From assembly GCF_031760065.1 (NCBI RefSeq), contig NZ_CP134500.1, positions 3,162,001 through 3,226,000 on the forward strand: a stretch of 64,000 nt of DNA, in the 5' to 3' direction. The first letter of the stretch is position 1. Each line of letters starts with the position of its first letter. A program made the position numbers and the translations under genes. Shown here piece after piece: positions 44,129 through 53,830 of the stretch. The notes below the pieces were generated by a model. It had not been told where the DNA came from and did no database searches. It saw only the letters and a list, made by a program, of their open reading frames with translations. The DNA is from Streptomyces durocortorensis (GTDB lineage: Bacteria > Actinomycetota > Actinomycetes > Streptomycetales > Streptomycetaceae).

Positions 44129-46084
44129 GTGAGCAACGAGAGCCTGGCCAACCTGCTTCGGGAAGAGCGGAAGTTCGCTCCGCCTACCGAGCTGGCCGCC
44201 AACGCCAACGTCACCGCAGCGGCGTACGAGCAGGCCGAGGCGGACCGGCTGGGCTTCTGGGCCGAGCAGGCCCGCCGCCTGACGTGGGCCACCGAGCCGA
44301 CCGAGACCCTCGACTGGAGCAACCCGCCCTTCGCGAAGTGGTTCGCGGACGGCAAGCTGAACGTCGCGTACAACTGCGTGGACCGCCACGTCGAGGCGGG
44401 CAACGGCGACCGGGTCGCCATCCACTTCGAGGGCGAGCCGGGCGACAGCCGCGCCATCACCTACGCGGAGCTGAAGGACGAGGTCTCCCGGGCCGCCAAC
44501 GCGCTCACCGAGCTGGGTGTCGGCAAGGGCGACCGGGTCGCCGTCTACCTGCCGATGATCCCCGAGGCCGCCGTCGCGATGCTGGCCTGCGCCCGCATCG
44601 GCGCCACGCACTCGGTGGTCTTCGGCGGCTTCTCCGCCGACGCCATCGCCGCCCGCATCCAGGACGCGGACGCCAAGGTCGTCATCACGGCCGACGGCGG
44701 CTACCGCCGCGGCAAGCCCTCCGCGCTCAAGCCCGCGGTCGACGACGCCGTGTCCCGTATCGACAGCGTCGAACACGTCCTCGTCGTCCGCCGCACCGGT
44801 CAGGACACCGCCTGGACCGAGGGCCGCGACGTCTGGTGGCACGAGATCACCGGCCGCCAGTCCGCCGAGCACGCCCCGGAGGCCTTCGAGGCGGAGCAGC
44901 CGCTGTTCATCCTCTACACCTCGGGCACCACCGGGAAGCCGAAGGGCATCCTGCACACCTCCGGCGGCTACCTCACCCAGGCGGCGTACACCCACCACGC
45001 GGTCTTCGACCTCAAGCCGGAGTCCGACGTCTACTGGTGCACCGCCGACGTCGGCTGGGTGACCGGCCACTCGTACATCGTCTACGGGCCGCTGGCCAAC
45101 GGCGCGACCCAGGTCATGTACGAGGGCACGCCCGACACCCCGCACCAGGGCCGCTTCTGGGAGATCGTGCAGAAGTACGGCGTCACGATCCTCTACACGG
45201 CGCCGACCGCGATCCGTACGTTCATGAAGTGGGGGGACGACATCCCCGCGAAGTTCGACCTGAGCAGTCTCCGGGTCCTCGGTTCGGTCGGTGAGCCGAT
45301 CAACCCGGAAGCGTGGATGTGGTACCGGAAGAACATCGGCGCCGACAAGTGCCCCATCGTGGACACCTGGTGGCAGACCGAGACCGGCGCGATGATGATC
45401 GCGCCGCTGCCGGGCGTGACGGAGACCAAGCCGGGCAGCGCCCAGCGCGCGCTGCCGGGCATCGGAGCCACCGTCGTGGACGACGAGGCGAACGAGGTTC
45501 CGGACGGCGGGGGCGGCTATCTCGTCCTCACCGAGCCGTGGCCGTCGATGCTCCGCACCATCTGGGGCGACGACCAGCGGTTCATCGACACCTACTGGTC
45601 GCGATTCGCGGGCAAGTACTTCGCGGGCGACGGTGCGAAGAAGGACGAGGACGGCGACATCTGGCTGCTCGGCCGGGTCGATGACGTCATGCTCGTGTCG
45701 GGCCACAACATCTCGACCACCGAGGTCGAGTCGGCCCTCGTCTCGCACCCCTCGGTCGCCGAGGCCGCCGTGGTCGGTGCGGCCGACGAGACGACCGGCC
45801 AGGCCATCGTCGCGTTCGTGATCCTGCGCGGGAGTGCGACCGCCTCCGACGAACTGGTCGCCGACCTGCGCAACCACGTCGGGGCGACCCTCGGCCCGAT
45901 CGCCAAGCCCAAGCGGGTGCTGCCGGTCGCCGAACTGCCGAAGACCCGGTCCGGCAAGATCATGCGCCGTCTGCTGCGCGATGTCGCCGAGAACCGCGAG
46001 CTGGGCGACGTCACCACCCTCACCGACTCCTCGGTGATGGACCTGATCACCACCCAGCTGCCGTCCTCGTCCTCCGAGGACTGA
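44129..46084 (+). CDS. acsA: Acetyl-coenzyme A synthetase
   Basis: Converts acetate, ATP and CoA to acetyl-CoA, AMP and PPi in the cytoplasm. 651 aa from GTG 44129 ([16 protein letters not shown]), with gggagaa just upstream; the ATG at 44087 is rejected on this basis. AMP-binding motif [43 protein letters not shown], and the acetylation-regulated Lys in [15 protein letters not shown]. Full length. The PPi formed is consumed by enzymes such as the HppA encoded 20 kb away. Confidence 0.96.
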   Translation: MSNESLANLLREERKFAPPTELAANANVTAAAYEQAEADRLGFWAEQARRLTWATEPTETLDWSNPPFAKWFADGKLNVAYNCVDRHVEAGNGDRVAIHFEGEPGDSRAITYAELKDEVSRAANALTELGVGKGDRVAVYLPMIPEAAVAMLACARIGATHSVVFGGFSADAIAARIQDADAKVVITADGGYRRGKPSALKPAVDDAVSRIDSVEHVLVVRRTGQDTAWTEGRDVWWHEITGRQSAEHAPEAFEAEQPLFILYTSGTTGKPKGILHTSGGYLTQAAYTHHAVFDLKPESDVYWCTADVGWVTGHSYIVYGPLANGATQVMYEGTPDTPHQGRFWEIVQKYGVTILYTAPTAIRTFMKWGDDIPAKFDLSSLRVLGSVGEPINPEAWMWYRKNIGADKCPIVDTWWQTETGAMMIAPLPGVTETKPGSAQRALPGIGATVVDDEANEVPDGGGGYLVLTEPWPSMLRTIWGDDQRFIDTYWSRFAGKYFAGDGAKKDEDGDIWLLGRVDDVMLVSGHNISTTEVESALVSHPSVAEAAVVGAADETTGQAIVAFVILRGSATASDELVADLRNHVGATLGPIAKPKRVLPVAELPKTRSGKIMRRLLRDVAENRELGDVTTLTDSSVMDLITTQLPSSSSED

Positions 46085-46106
46085 GAGAACCTTCCTGCTT
46101 ACGGCT

Positions 46107-46143
46107 CCGATGGGCATCCGGCGAGGCGCCGGGTGCCCATCGG
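46107..46143 (+). terminator. acsA terminator hairpin
   Basis: 17-bp stem with one mismatch (ccgatgggcatccggcg / cgccgggtgcccatcgg), 3-nt loop, 23 bases after the stop. Confidence 0.8.
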
Positions 46144-46305
46144 CGTCTGCGGGGACGATCAACGGGTAGGGGTTGAAGCACCCCAGGTAGAGTGTGCGCC
46201 TGCAGTCATAACGTCATACAGATCTCCACAGGGGCGCCGGGAAGTCTGGTCGGCACGTGTCATCAGCCATGCCATTTTCGCTGTACTGATCCGGAGGACT
46301 CCTTC

Positions 46306-47712
46306 GTGGCCGCGCCAACCCCCACCCCCTCCCCGCCCCGCCGCACCCTTCTCGGCCGACTGCCGCTCCCCGAGCGGAGCTACGTGGCCGAGGCACTGCG
46401 TACCGAGACCGTCGGCGGCATCCTGCTGCTGGTCGCCGCAGTCGCGGCACTCATCTGGGCCAACACCTTCGGCGGTTCGTACGCCTCGGTGAGCGACTTC
46501 CACTTCGGCCCGGACTTCCTCGGACTGGACCTCTCCGTCGCGCACTGGGCGGCTGACGGAATGCTCGCCGTGTTCTTCTTCGTCGCAGGCGTCGAACTGA
46601 AGCGCGAGCTGGTCGCGGGCGAGCTCCGAGACCCCAAGGCCGCCGCCCTGCCGGTGGTCGCGGCGCTCTGCGGCATGGCCGTGCCCGCCCTGGTCTACAC
46701 GCTTACCGTGGTCGTCGGCGGTGGCTCCCTGGCCGGGTGGGCCGTGCCGACCGCCACGGACATCGCCTTCGCGCTCGCCGTCCTCGCGGTGATCGGCGCC
46801 TCGCTGCCGTCCGCACTGCGGGCCTTCCTGCTCACCCTGGCCGTCGTCGACGACCTCTTCGCCATCCTGATCATCGCTGTCTTCTTCACGTCGGACCTGA
46901 ACTTCCTGGCCCTTGGCGGAGCCGTCCTCGGCCTGGCCGCCTTCTATCTGCTCCTCCGCTTCGAGGTCCGAGGCTGGTATGTGTACGTTCCCCTCGCCCT
47001 GACCATCTGGGGCCTGATGTACAACAGCGGGGTCCACGCCACCATCGCCGGTGTCGCCATGGGCCTGATGCTGCGCTGCAGCCGCCGCGAGGGCGAGGAC
47101 CACTCCCCGGGCGAGCACATCGAGCACCTGGTCCGCCCGGTGTCGGCCGGGATCGCCGTACCGCTGTTCGCCCTCTTCGCGGCCGGGGTCTCCCTGAGCG
47201 GCGAGGCCCTGGCGGGCGTCTTCACCCGGCCCGAGACCCTCGGCGTCGTCCTCGGACTCGTCCTCGGCAAGACCTTCGGCATCTTCGGCGGTACGTATCT
47301 CGCCGCCCGCTTCACCAAGGCGGAGCTGAACAAGGACCTGGCCTGGGCTGACGTCCTCGCCCTCGCCTCGCTGGCCGGAATCGGCTTCACCGTCTCCCTC
47401 CTCATCGGCGAGCTCGCGTTCTCGGACGACCCGGAGATGACCAACGAGATCAAGGCGGCTGTCCTCATCGGTTCGCTGTTCGCGGCCCTGCTCGCCTCGG
47501 TACTGCTCAGGCTGCGGGTCCGCCGATACCGCGCCCTCTATGAGGCGGAGGAGCTGGACGAGGACGGATCCGGAATCCCCGACATCTATGAACAGGGCGA
47601 TCCGGGGTACCACCTGCGGATGGCCGCGATCTACGAGGAGAAGGCGGCTGATCACCGCCGTCGCGCCGAACAGGCGGGGGCAGCGGGCATTGAGCCGGAG
47701 AGTCCGGCATGA
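46306..47712 (+). CDS. nhaA: Na+/H+ antiporter NhaA
   Basis: 468 aa from GTG 46306, seven bases after ggagga. Exchanges Na+ or Li+ for protons and controls cytoplasmic pH. About twelve membrane helices. Hallmarks: VEFFFVAG-like FFFVAGVELKRELVAGEL, the unwound-helix motif PTATDIAFALAVLA and the ion-binding Asp pair in AVVDDLFAILII (about residue 180). An additional cytoplasmic C-tail of about 60 residues (from RYRALYEAEELDEDGSG) is longer than in E. coli NhaA and may be regulatory. Confidence 0.94.
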   Translation: MAAPTPTPSPPRRTLLGRLPLPERSYVAEALRTETVGGILLLVAAVAALIWANTFGGSYASVSDFHFGPDFLGLDLSVAHWAADGMLAVFFFVAGVELKRELVAGELRDPKAAALPVVAALCGMAVPALVYTLTVVVGGGSLAGWAVPTATDIAFALAVLAVIGASLPSALRAFLLTLAVVDDLFAILIIAVFFTSDLNFLALGGAVLGLAAFYLLLRFEVRGWYVYVPLALTIWGLMYNSGVHATIAGVAMGLMLRCSRREGEDHSPGEHIEHLVRPVSAGIAVPLFALFAAGVSLSGEALAGVFTRPETLGVVLGLVLGKTFGIFGGTYLAARFTKAELNKDLAWADVLALASLAGIGFTVSLLIGELAFSDDPEMTNEIKAAVLIGSLFAALLASVLLRLRVRRYRALYEAEELDEDGSGIPDIYEQGDPGYHLRMAAIYEEKAADHRRRAEQAGAAGIEPESPA

Positions 47713-47752
47713 TCTGACATCGGATGTGTCGGAGACGGAGAGGGAGTCAGGG

Positions 47753-48286
47753 ATGAGCGACCCCGGCAGCTACGTGAGCAGCGCGGACCGCAGCATCGGG
47801 CAGCTGGTCGCCTCGGCGACGGCCGAGATGTCCGCGCTGGTGCACGACGAGATCGCCCTCGCCAAGGCGGAGGTGCGGCAGGACGTCAAGCGCGGAGCGA
47901 TCGGCAGTGTGGCGTTCGTCGTCGCGGGCGTGCTGGCGCTCTTCTCGATCCCGGTGCTGAGCTTCGCCGCGGCGTACGGGATCCACAACCTGGGCCTCGG
48001 GCTCGCCTGGTCGTTCCTGATCGTGGGCGTGGCGTTCATCCTGCTGGGCGCTTTGCTGGCGTTCCTGGGCATCAGGAAGTTCAAGAAGGTCAAGCCGCCG
48101 CAGAAGTCGATCGCCTCGGCCAAGCAGACCGCCGCCGTCCTCCAGAGCGCGAAGCCGCACCCGCGGCCGTCGGTCGAGGCCGCCGCGATCATCGAACGTT
48201 CCTCCGGCAGCAGCCTGGCGAAGAAGGCCGTCGAGGGCCGGTCCGGTCGGGATGAGGCCGACGCTGTGGGACGCTCGTCCACATGA
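47753..48286 (+). CDS. Phage-holin-superfamily (DUF1469) membrane protein
   Basis: 177 aa from MSDPGSYVSSADR. Amphipathic N-terminal helix LVHDEIALAKAEVRQDVKRG, then two membrane helices (VAFVVAGVLALFSIPVLSF and LAWSFLIVGVAFILLGALLAF) and a basic tail. Family annotated as holin III but conserved in actinobacterial cores, so not a phage gene. The start of the next gene overlaps its stop (ATGA). Confidence 0.88.
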   Translation: MSDPGSYVSSADRSIGQLVASATAEMSALVHDEIALAKAEVRQDVKRGAIGSVAFVVAGVLALFSIPVLSFAAAYGIHNLGLGLAWSFLIVGVAFILLGALLAFLGIRKFKKVKPPQKSIASAKQTAAVLQSAKPHPRPSVEAAAIIERSSGSSLAKKAVEGRSGRDEADAVGRSST

Positions 48287-49290
48287 CGGTTCCCGATTCC
48301 AGCGCATGCGGTCCGACGGAGAGCGGGGCAGCGGTCCCGCCCGACCGGGCCGGCGCGGCGGGCCGGCCCGCCGCCGGGGGCCCCGTACGCATCGACGGCC
48401 CCTGGACCCACCGTGACGTGGCGGCCAACGGGGCCCGGTTCCACATCGCCGAGGCGGGCGACGGGCCGCTGGTGCTTCTGCTGCACGGCTTCCCGCAGTT
48501 CTGGTGGACCTGGCGCCACCAGCTGACCGCGCTCGCCGACGCGGGCTTCCGGGCCGTGGCGATGGACCTGCGCGGGGTGGGCGGCAGCGACCGGACGCCG
48601 CGTGGTTACGATCCCGCCAACCTGGCCCTCGACGTCACCGGGGTGATCCGCTCCCTCGGCGAGCCCGACGCGGCCCTGGTCGGCCACGACCTCGGCGGCT
48701 ACCTCGCCTGGACGGCCGCTGTGATGCGGCCCAAGCTGGTCCGCCGGCTCGCCGTCTCCTCCATGCCCCACCCGCGCCGCTGGCGCTCCTCGATGCTGTC
48801 CGACGTCGCGCAGACCCGGGCGGGCTCCTACATCTGGGGCTTCCAGCGGCCGTGGCTGCCGGAGCGCAAGCTCGTCGCCGACGACGCAGCCCTGGTGGGC
48901 CGTCTCGTCCAGGAGTGGGCAGGCCCCCGGAACCCGGAGTTCCCCGACGAGAGGACCCTGGACGTCTACCGGCGGGCCATGAGCATCCCCTCCACCGCCC
49001 ACTGCTCCATCGAGCCGTACCGCTGGATGGTGCGGTCGATGGCGCGACCGGACGGGGTCCAGTTCAACCGGAGGATGAAGCGGCCGGTCCGGGTGCCCAC
49101 GCTGCACCTGCACGGGTCGCTCGATCCGGCGGTCCGCACCCGCAGTTCGGCGGGGTCCGGGGAGTATGTCGAGGCGCCCTACCGGTGGCGACTTTTCGAC
49201 GGTGTCGGGCACTTCCCCCACGAGGAGGACCCGATCGGCTTCTCCACCGAACTCATCAACTGGCTCAAGGATCCTGAGCCCGACCGGTAG
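48283..49290 (+). CDS. Alpha/beta hydrolase, epoxide hydrolase-like
   Basis: 335 aa, ATGA-coupled to the preceding gene. Oxyanion motif LHGFPQFWWTWRHQL, nucleophile Asp in VGHDLGGYLAW (Asp at the nucleophile elbow as in epoxide hydrolases and dehalogenases), and His in GVGHFPHEEDP. Position corresponds to M. tuberculosis ephE. Soluble, substrate unknown. The first about 45 residues are Ala/Gly/Pro-rich and probably disordered. Confidence 0.88.
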   Translation: MTVPDSSACGPTESGAAVPPDRAGAAGRPAAGGPVRIDGPWTHRDVAANGARFHIAEAGDGPLVLLLHGFPQFWWTWRHQLTALADAGFRAVAMDLRGVGGSDRTPRGYDPANLALDVTGVIRSLGEPDAALVGHDLGGYLAWTAAVMRPKLVRRLAVSSMPHPRRWRSSMLSDVAQTRAGSYIWGFQRPWLPERKLVADDAALVGRLVQEWAGPRNPEFPDERTLDVYRRAMSIPSTAHCSIEPYRWMVRSMARPDGVQFNRRMKRPVRVPTLHLHGSLDPAVRTRSSAGSGEYVEAPYRWRLFDGVGHFPHEEDPIGFSTELINWLKDPEPDR

Positions 49291-49325
49291 CCCGCCGCCC
49301 GGCCCGGGTACAGGTGTCCGACGAA

Positions 49326-49359
49326 CAGCCAATTGCCTGCCGCATAGGCCAATTGGCTG
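49326..49359. terminator. Long hairpin after the hydrolase gene
   Basis: cagccaattgcct pairs with aggc-c-aattggctg, leaving one bulged base and a 7-nt loop. AT-richer than typical here. Probably terminator or RNA-stabilising hairpin. Confidence 0.6.
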
Positions 49360-49405
49360 ACTCGCCGACGATTACCGACCTTGGACCACGGGCAGACGTC
49401 GAGGT

Positions 49406-49609
49406 ATGGGCTGGACGCACGACTTCACTGCCGAAGCACGCAACCGCCGCTCCGCCGCGACACCCGGTGTGGGCACTCATGAGGGGGGCGGCCCCAGCGG
49501 CCGGGTGCACGATGTGCATGACCTTCGCCATCGCCGGCTCGGTATTCCGCGTATCCTCCGCCGCCGGGCCCGCTGGGTCTCGGCCCGGCTGCGACACCCC
49601 CGTAACTGA
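49406..49609 (+). CDS. Possible small Arg-rich protein (weak candidate)
   Basis: 67 codons, MGWTHDFTAEARNRRS to RLRHPRN, in the 346-bp gap before the convergent protease gene. Codon third positions are mostly G/C, though less than in proven genes. Gagg lies almost against the ATG, which is poor spacing. No family recognised. Could equally be non-coding; the rest of 49291-49636 shows only the hairpin above. Confidence 0.25.
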   Translation: MGWTHDFTAEARNRRSAATPGVGTHEGGGPSGRVHDVHDLRHRRLGIPRILRRRARWVSARLRHPRN

Positions 49610-49636
49610 CTCCCGCGCGGATGTGCGGGACACCCT

Positions 49637-50842
49637 CTAGAGGGCGCAGCCCTGGCTGTCGACCTGCTGGTTGGCCGTACGTCCGATCTCGATGTCCTCG
49701 CGAATCTCGTCGGCCGTCAGCGCGTAGCCGGTGTCCGGGTCGTCGAGCGACTTCGCGAACACCACTCCGTACACCTTTCCGTCCGGAGTGAGCAGCGGGC
49801 CGCCCGAGTTGCCCTGACGTACCGTCGCGAAGAGCGAGTAGACGTCGCGGCGGACGGTGCCCCGGTGGTAGATGTCCGGGCCGTCGGCCTCGATGCGGGC
49901 GCGCACGCGGGCGGAGCGCACGTCGTACGCACCGTTCTCCGGGAAGCCCGCGACGATCGCGCTGTCGCCGCTCTTGGCGTCGCCGTTCGTGCCGGTGAAC
50001 TCCAGGGGTCTGGCCCGGAGGTCGGGGACGTCCAGGACCGCGATGTCGCGCTGCCAGTCGTAGAGGACGACCTTCGCGTCGTACAGCCGGCCTTCGCCGC
50101 CGATCTGGACGGTGGGTTCGTCGACGCCGCCGACGACATGGGCGTTGGTCATGACCCGGCGCTCGGCGAAGACGAAGCCGGTCCCTTCGAGGACCTTGCC
50201 GCAGCTCGGGGCCGTACCCACGACCTTGACGATCGACTTCTTGGCGCGCGCGGCGACCGGGCTGCCCACCAGCGCCGGATCGGGGGCCTTGACCTCGGTG
50301 ATCGGCTCGTTGGCGAACGGGCTGAAGACCTGCGGGAAGCCGTTCTGGGCCAGGGTGGAGGAGAAGTCCTTGAACCAGTTGGGCGCCTGTTGGGGCATCA
50401 CCCGGTCGACCCCGAGCAGGACCGAGGAGCTGCGGACCTCCTTGCTGACGGTCGGCACAGCGGTGTTGGCGAGCAGCAGGCCGATCAGCCAGGCCACCAT
50501 CAGCATGGCCACCACATTGACCAGGGCACCGCCCGTGGCGTCCAGGGCGCGCACGGGCGACCAGGTGATGTAGCGGCGGAGCCTGTTGCCCAGGTGAGTG
50601 GTGAAGGCCTGGCCGACGGAGGCGCAGACGATCACGATGACGACCGCGACGATGGCGGTCGTGGTGGAGACCTCGGACCCCTCGGTCACCCTGTCCCAGA
50701 TGATCGGCAGCAGATAGACGGCGACGAGACCGCCGCCGAGGAAGCCGATCACCGACAGGATGCCGACGACGAAACCCTGGCGATAGCCGATGACCGCGAA
50801 CCACACGGCGGCGAGCAGCAGCAGGATGTCGAGCACGTTCAC
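49637..50842 (-). CDS. MarP-type membrane serine protease (CvpA plus trypsin domains)
   Basis: 401 aa, GTG start. Four N-terminal membrane helices form a CvpA-like domain (LDILLLLAAVWFAVIGYRQG onward), then a chymotrypsin-fold protease with complete triad: His in VMTNAHVVGG, Asp in WQRDIAVLDV, Ser in RQGNSGGPLL. Known: the mycobacterial homologue MarP protects against acid by cleaving a peptidoglycan hydrolase. The active domain faces outside. A conserved pair of Cys (APSCGKV, QGCAL) may make a disulfide. Confidence 0.92.
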   Translation of the reverse strand: MNVLDILLLLAAVWFAVIGYRQGFVVGILSVIGFLGGGLVAVYLLPIIWDRVTEGSEVSTTTAIVAVVIVIVCASVGQAFTTHLGNRLRRYITWSPVRALDATGGALVNVVAMLMVAWLIGLLLANTAVPTVSKEVRSSSVLLGVDRVMPQQAPNWFKDFSSTLAQNGFPQVFSPFANEPITEVKAPDPALVGSPVAARAKKSIVKVVGTAPSCGKVLEGTGFVFAERRVMTNAHVVGGVDEPTVQIGGEGRLYDAKVVLYDWQRDIAVLDVPDLRARPLEFTGTNGDAKSGDSAIVAGFPENGAYDVRSARVRARIEADGPDIYHRGTVRRDVYSLFATVRQGNSGGPLLTPDGKVYGVVFAKSLDDPDTGYALTADEIREDIEIGRTANQQVDSQGCAL

Positions 50843-50932
50843 CGTCTATAGCCTCGCAGTTTCGTCACCTGGCCCGTCGGTGGTGACGGGGTCCGGGCCG
50901 GGCCCGGTACAGCGCAGCAGAGAGTCAGCGTG

Positions 50933-51691
50933 TCATGCGCGCCAGTCGAGCGGCACCTGTCTGGACCTGTCCCACGGGCGTTCCCAGCCCGCGTAGTGCA
51001 GAATCCGGTCGATCACTCCGGCCGTGAAACCCCAGACCAGAGCCGATTCGACCAGGAATGCCGGACCGTGGTGCCCACTGGGGTGCACGGCCGTGGCTCG
51101 GTTGGCGGGGTCCGTGAGATCCGCCACGGGAACCGTGAAGACCCGGGCCGTCTCGGCCGGGTCGACCACCCCGACCGGGCTGGGCACGCGCCACCAGCCG
51201 AGCACGGGCGTCACGACGAAGCTGCTGACCGGGATGTACAACCGGGGCAGCACACCGAAGAGCTGCACGCCCCGGGGGTCGAGCCCGGTCTCCTCCTCGG
51301 CCTCACGCAGCGCCGCCCGCAGCGGTCCTGTGGTGGCCTGGTCGCCGTCCTCGGGGTCGAGCGCACCGCCGGGGAAGGAGGGCTGCCCGGCGTGCGAGCG
51401 CAGGGTCCCCGAGCGCTCCATGAGCAGCAGCTCGGGCCCGCGCTCCCCGTCCCCGAACAGGACCAGGACGGCGGACTGCCGACCCGCCCCGCTCTCGGGC
51501 GGCAGGAAGCGGCTCAGCTGCTGCGGCCGGACGCTGCGCGCGGCGCTCGCGACCGGGTCGAGCCAGGCGGGCAGCCCGTCAGTGGTCACGGCGAGGGCCT
51601 CGTCGGGGACTCCGCCGCCGGTCTGCGTCGCGCCTTGTGTGTCCGTGTCCGTGTCCGTGTCCGTGTCCGTATCCGCGTGCGTCTGCGTCAT
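50933..51691 (-). CDS. NUDIX hydrolase, coenzyme A pyrophosphatase-like
   Basis: 252 aa from MTQTHADTDTD; a longer frame begins at 51730. N-terminus carries a run of Asp-Thr dipeptides encoded by a hexanucleotide repeat. NUDIX box GGALDPEDGD...REAEEETGLD preceded by SHAGQPSFPGG, the pattern of CoA/NADH-diphosphatase (NudL/YeaB) enzymes. Probably hydrolyses CoA derivatives or other nucleoside diphosphates. Same place as the NUDIX gene beside marP in mycobacteria. Confidence 0.88.
   Translation of the reverse strand: MTQTHADTDTDTDTDTDTQGATQTGGGVPDEALAVTTDGLPAWLDPVASAARSVRPQQLSRFLPPESGAGRQSAVLVLFGDGERGPELLLMERSGTLRSHAGQPSFPGGALDPEDGDQATTGPLRAALREAEEETGLDPRGVQLFGVLPRLYIPVSSFVVTPVLGWWRVPSPVGVVDPAETARVFTVPVADLTDPANRATAVHPSGHHGPAFLVESALVWGFTAGVIDRILHYAGWERPWDRSRQVPLDWRA
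51639..51674. repeat. Hexanucleotide microsatellite encoding Asp-Thr repeats
   Basis: Five exact copies of gtgtcc and one with a single change. In-frame on the minus strand, so changes in copy number alter the length of the NUDIX protein's N-terminus without breaking it. Confidence 0.95.
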
Positions 51692-51797
51692 AGGCACCCC
51701 CGTCGTTTCACAACGCCTGTCGTCGGCCATTTCGTTCCGAGCCGTTCCGTCCTGAGGGAGTGCGGTGCCGTCCTGGGCTGTCCGGGGGGCGTGACCC

Positions 51798-52826
51798 TCA
51801 CCCGGCTCCCAGCGCGGGCGCGGGCTTGCCCGGGTAGTCGGCGGGCGGGCTGAGCCGCTGGCCCGGATAGCCGCCCATCTCGTACTTCAGGAGCTTCCTG
51901 GCCTTCTCCGGATCGGTCTCGCCCTCCCCGTACGACGGGCAGAGCGGGGCGATGGGGCAGGCGCCGCAGGCGGGCTTACGGGCGTGGCAGATGCGGCGGC
52001 CGTGGAACACCACCCGGTGCGAGAGCATCGTCCACTCGCTCTTCGGGAAGATCCCGGCGACCACCGCCTCGACCTTCACCGGGTCCTCCTCGTCCGTCCA
52101 CTTCCAGCGCCGCACGAGGCGGCCGAAGTGCGTGTCGACAGTGATTCCAGGGACGCCGAAAGCATTGCCCAGAACGACATTGGCGGTCTTGCGGCCGACC
52201 CCGGGCAGCTTGACGAGATCCTCCAGCCGCCCCGGGACCTCGCCGCCGAACTCGTCCCGGAGAGCGGCCGAGAGGCCGAGCAGGGACTTGGTCTTGGCCC
52301 GGAAGAACCCGGTCGGCCGGATGATCTCCTCCATCTCCTCCGGCACGGCCGCCGCCATGTCCTCCGGCGTGGGATAGGCCGCGAACAGAGTGGGAGTCGT
52401 CTGGTTGACCCTCAGGTCGGTGGTCTGGGCGGAGAGGACCGTGGCCACAAGGAGCTCGAAGGGGTTACGGAAGTCCAGCTCGGGATGGGCGTACGGATAC
52501 ACCTCGGCGAGCTCGCGGTTGATCCGGCGCGCCCGGCGGACCATCGCGAGGTGCGACTCCGCCTTCGGCTCCTTGCGCGCTGTCGCCGCCTTGGCCTTAG
52601 CTGCTTCGGCCGAAGCCGCCGTGGCGGGTTTGGCAGGCTTGGCGGGCGTTGACGATGACACTGCGGACCTCCTGGCCGACTTCCGGAGGGGTCCCCCCGG
52701 CTCTCCGAGGGAGCCATTCGCGGCATTCTCCGGGCGCGACCGGGGTTGTTCGCCCACAGCGGAATCGCGGTCCTTCAGCACCCCGTCAGCCCCCTCGGCC
52801 TGCGCTCTCCCCGGCATTCTGGACAC
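51798..52826 (-). CDS. nth: Endonuclease III (DNA glycosylase/AP lyase)
   Basis: Removes oxidised pyrimidines and nicks the abasic site. 342 aa, of which about 90 form an Ala/Lys/Pro-rich N-terminal extension absent from E. coli Nth; the true start may be internal, such as near [17 protein letters not shown]. HhH motif [14 protein letters not shown] with catalytic Lys (about 212), catalytic Asp in VDTHFGRL (about 230), and the 4Fe-4S cluster [17 protein letters not shown] (C-X6-C-X2-C-X5-C). Complete. Confidence 0.94.
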   Translation of the reverse strand: MSRMPGRAQAEGADGVLKDRDSAVGEQPRSRPENAANGSLGEPGGPLRKSARRSAVSSSTPAKPAKPATAASAEAAKAKAATARKEPKAESHLAMVRRARRINRELAEVYPYAHPELDFRNPFELLVATVLSAQTTDLRVNQTTPTLFAAYPTPEDMAAAVPEEMEEIIRPTGFFRAKTKSLLGLSAALRDEFGGEVPGRLEDLVKLPGVGRKTANVVLGNAFGVPGITVDTHFGRLVRRWKWTDEEDPVKVEAVVAGIFPKSEWTMLSHRVVFHGRRICHARKPACGACPIAPLCPSYGEGETDPEKARKLLKYEMGGYPGQRLSPPADYPGKPAPALGAG

Positions 52827-52932
52827 CCGGCCAGCCTAGAGCCAGCCACCGACAACCACCCCTGACACCGCATATCCACCCCCGATCGGCCCCCTGCCGT
52901 AGGGTCCGGCACGCCCGTGCGTCAAACTGGTT

Positions 52933-52948
52933 TGTGATTGATCGCACT
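52933..52948. promoter_or_regulatory. Crp-like operator upstream of crp
   Basis: tgtga-ttgatc-gcact: left half is a perfect CRP half-site and the right half matches three of five. Centred about 70 bases before the crp start, so autoregulation is plausible. Inference from sequence only. Confidence 0.4.
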
Positions 52949-53010
52949 GTTTTACCGTCCGGCATGATGGGGACCACGGTTCCCTGGACAGGCCGACAAG
53001 GAGAGAACTC

Positions 53011-53685
53011 GTGGACGACGTTCTGCGGCGCGCCCCGCTTTTCGCGGCGCTCGATGATGAGCAGGCCGCGGAGCTCCGCGCCTCGATGAGTGAGGTGACC
53101 CTCGCGCGCGGAGACGCGCTGTTCCACGAGGGCGACCAGGGTGACCGCCTGTACGTGGTCACCGAGGGCAAGGTGAAGCTCCACCGCACCTCACCCGACG
53201 GGCGCGAGAACATGCTGGCCGTGCTCGGCCCCGGCGAGCTGATCGGGGAGCTGTCGCTCTTCGACCCGGGCCCGCGTACGGCGACTGCCTCCGCACTGAC
53301 CGAGGTCAAGCTCCTCGGCCTCGGTCACGGCGACCTCCAGCCCTGGCTGAACGCCCGGCCCGAGGTGGCCACCGCGCTGCTGCGCGCGGTCGCCCGACGG
53401 CTGCGCAAGACCAACGACCAGATGTCCGACCTGGTCTTCTCCGATGTGCCGGGCCGCGTCGCCCGTGCCCTCCTGGACCTGTCGCGCCGCTTCGGCGTGC
53501 AGTCGGAGGAAGGCATCCACGTCGTGCACGACCTCACTCAGGAGGAGCTGGCCCAGCTGGTCGGCGCCTCCCGCGAGACGGTCAACAAGGCCCTGGCGGA
53601 CTTCGCGGGCCGTGGCTGGCTGCGCCTGGAGGCCCGCGCGGTCATCCTGCTGGACGTGGAGCGGCTGGCGAAGCGCTCGCGCTGA
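53011..53685 (+). CDS. crp: Crp/Fnr-family regulator
   Basis: 224 aa, GTG start nine bases after aaggagag. N-terminal cyclic-nucleotide domain with phosphate-binding cassette GELIGELSLFDPGPRTATAS, long C-helix, and winged HTH LTQEELAQLVGASRETVNKAL. Known: S. coelicolor Crp binds cAMP and controls germination and antibiotic precursor supply. Size, context (next to nth) and motifs match. Confidence 0.94.
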   Translation: MDDVLRRAPLFAALDDEQAAELRASMSEVTLARGDALFHEGDQGDRLYVVTEGKVKLHRTSPDGRENMLAVLGPGELIGELSLFDPGPRTATASALTEVKLLGLGHGDLQPWLNARPEVATALLRAVARRLRKTNDQMSDLVFSDVPGRVARALLDLSRRFGVQSEEGIHVVHDLTQEELAQLVGASRETVNKALADFAGRGWLRLEARAVILLDVERLAKRSR

Positions 53686-53765
53686 CCCCGTACGCCGACC
53701 CGCGCCCCGCGTGATGTGACGCTCGCGCTGACTCCGTGAGCCGACGCGCGCGATGTGAGCCGGCA

Positions 53766-53811
53766 CGAGGGCCCCGCCGACCGGAGTACGTACCGGTGGG
53801 CGGGGCCCTCG
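53766..53811. terminator. Bidirectional terminator between crp and MBL gene
   Basis: cgagggccccgcc / ggcggggccctcg with an inner ccgg/ccgg pair. Lies between convergent genes and can serve both. Confidence 0.85.
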
Positions 53812-53830
53812 CGTTCGAGTGGTCGGCCCC

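Noticed and set aside
43787..46162. Minus-strand open frame opposite acsA
   Set aside because: Antisense of a certain gene; composition is not protein-like.
47753..48286. Prophage remnant because of the holin annotation
   Set aside because: DUF1469 proteins are core actinobacterial membrane proteins, and the flanking genes are conserved housekeeping genes.
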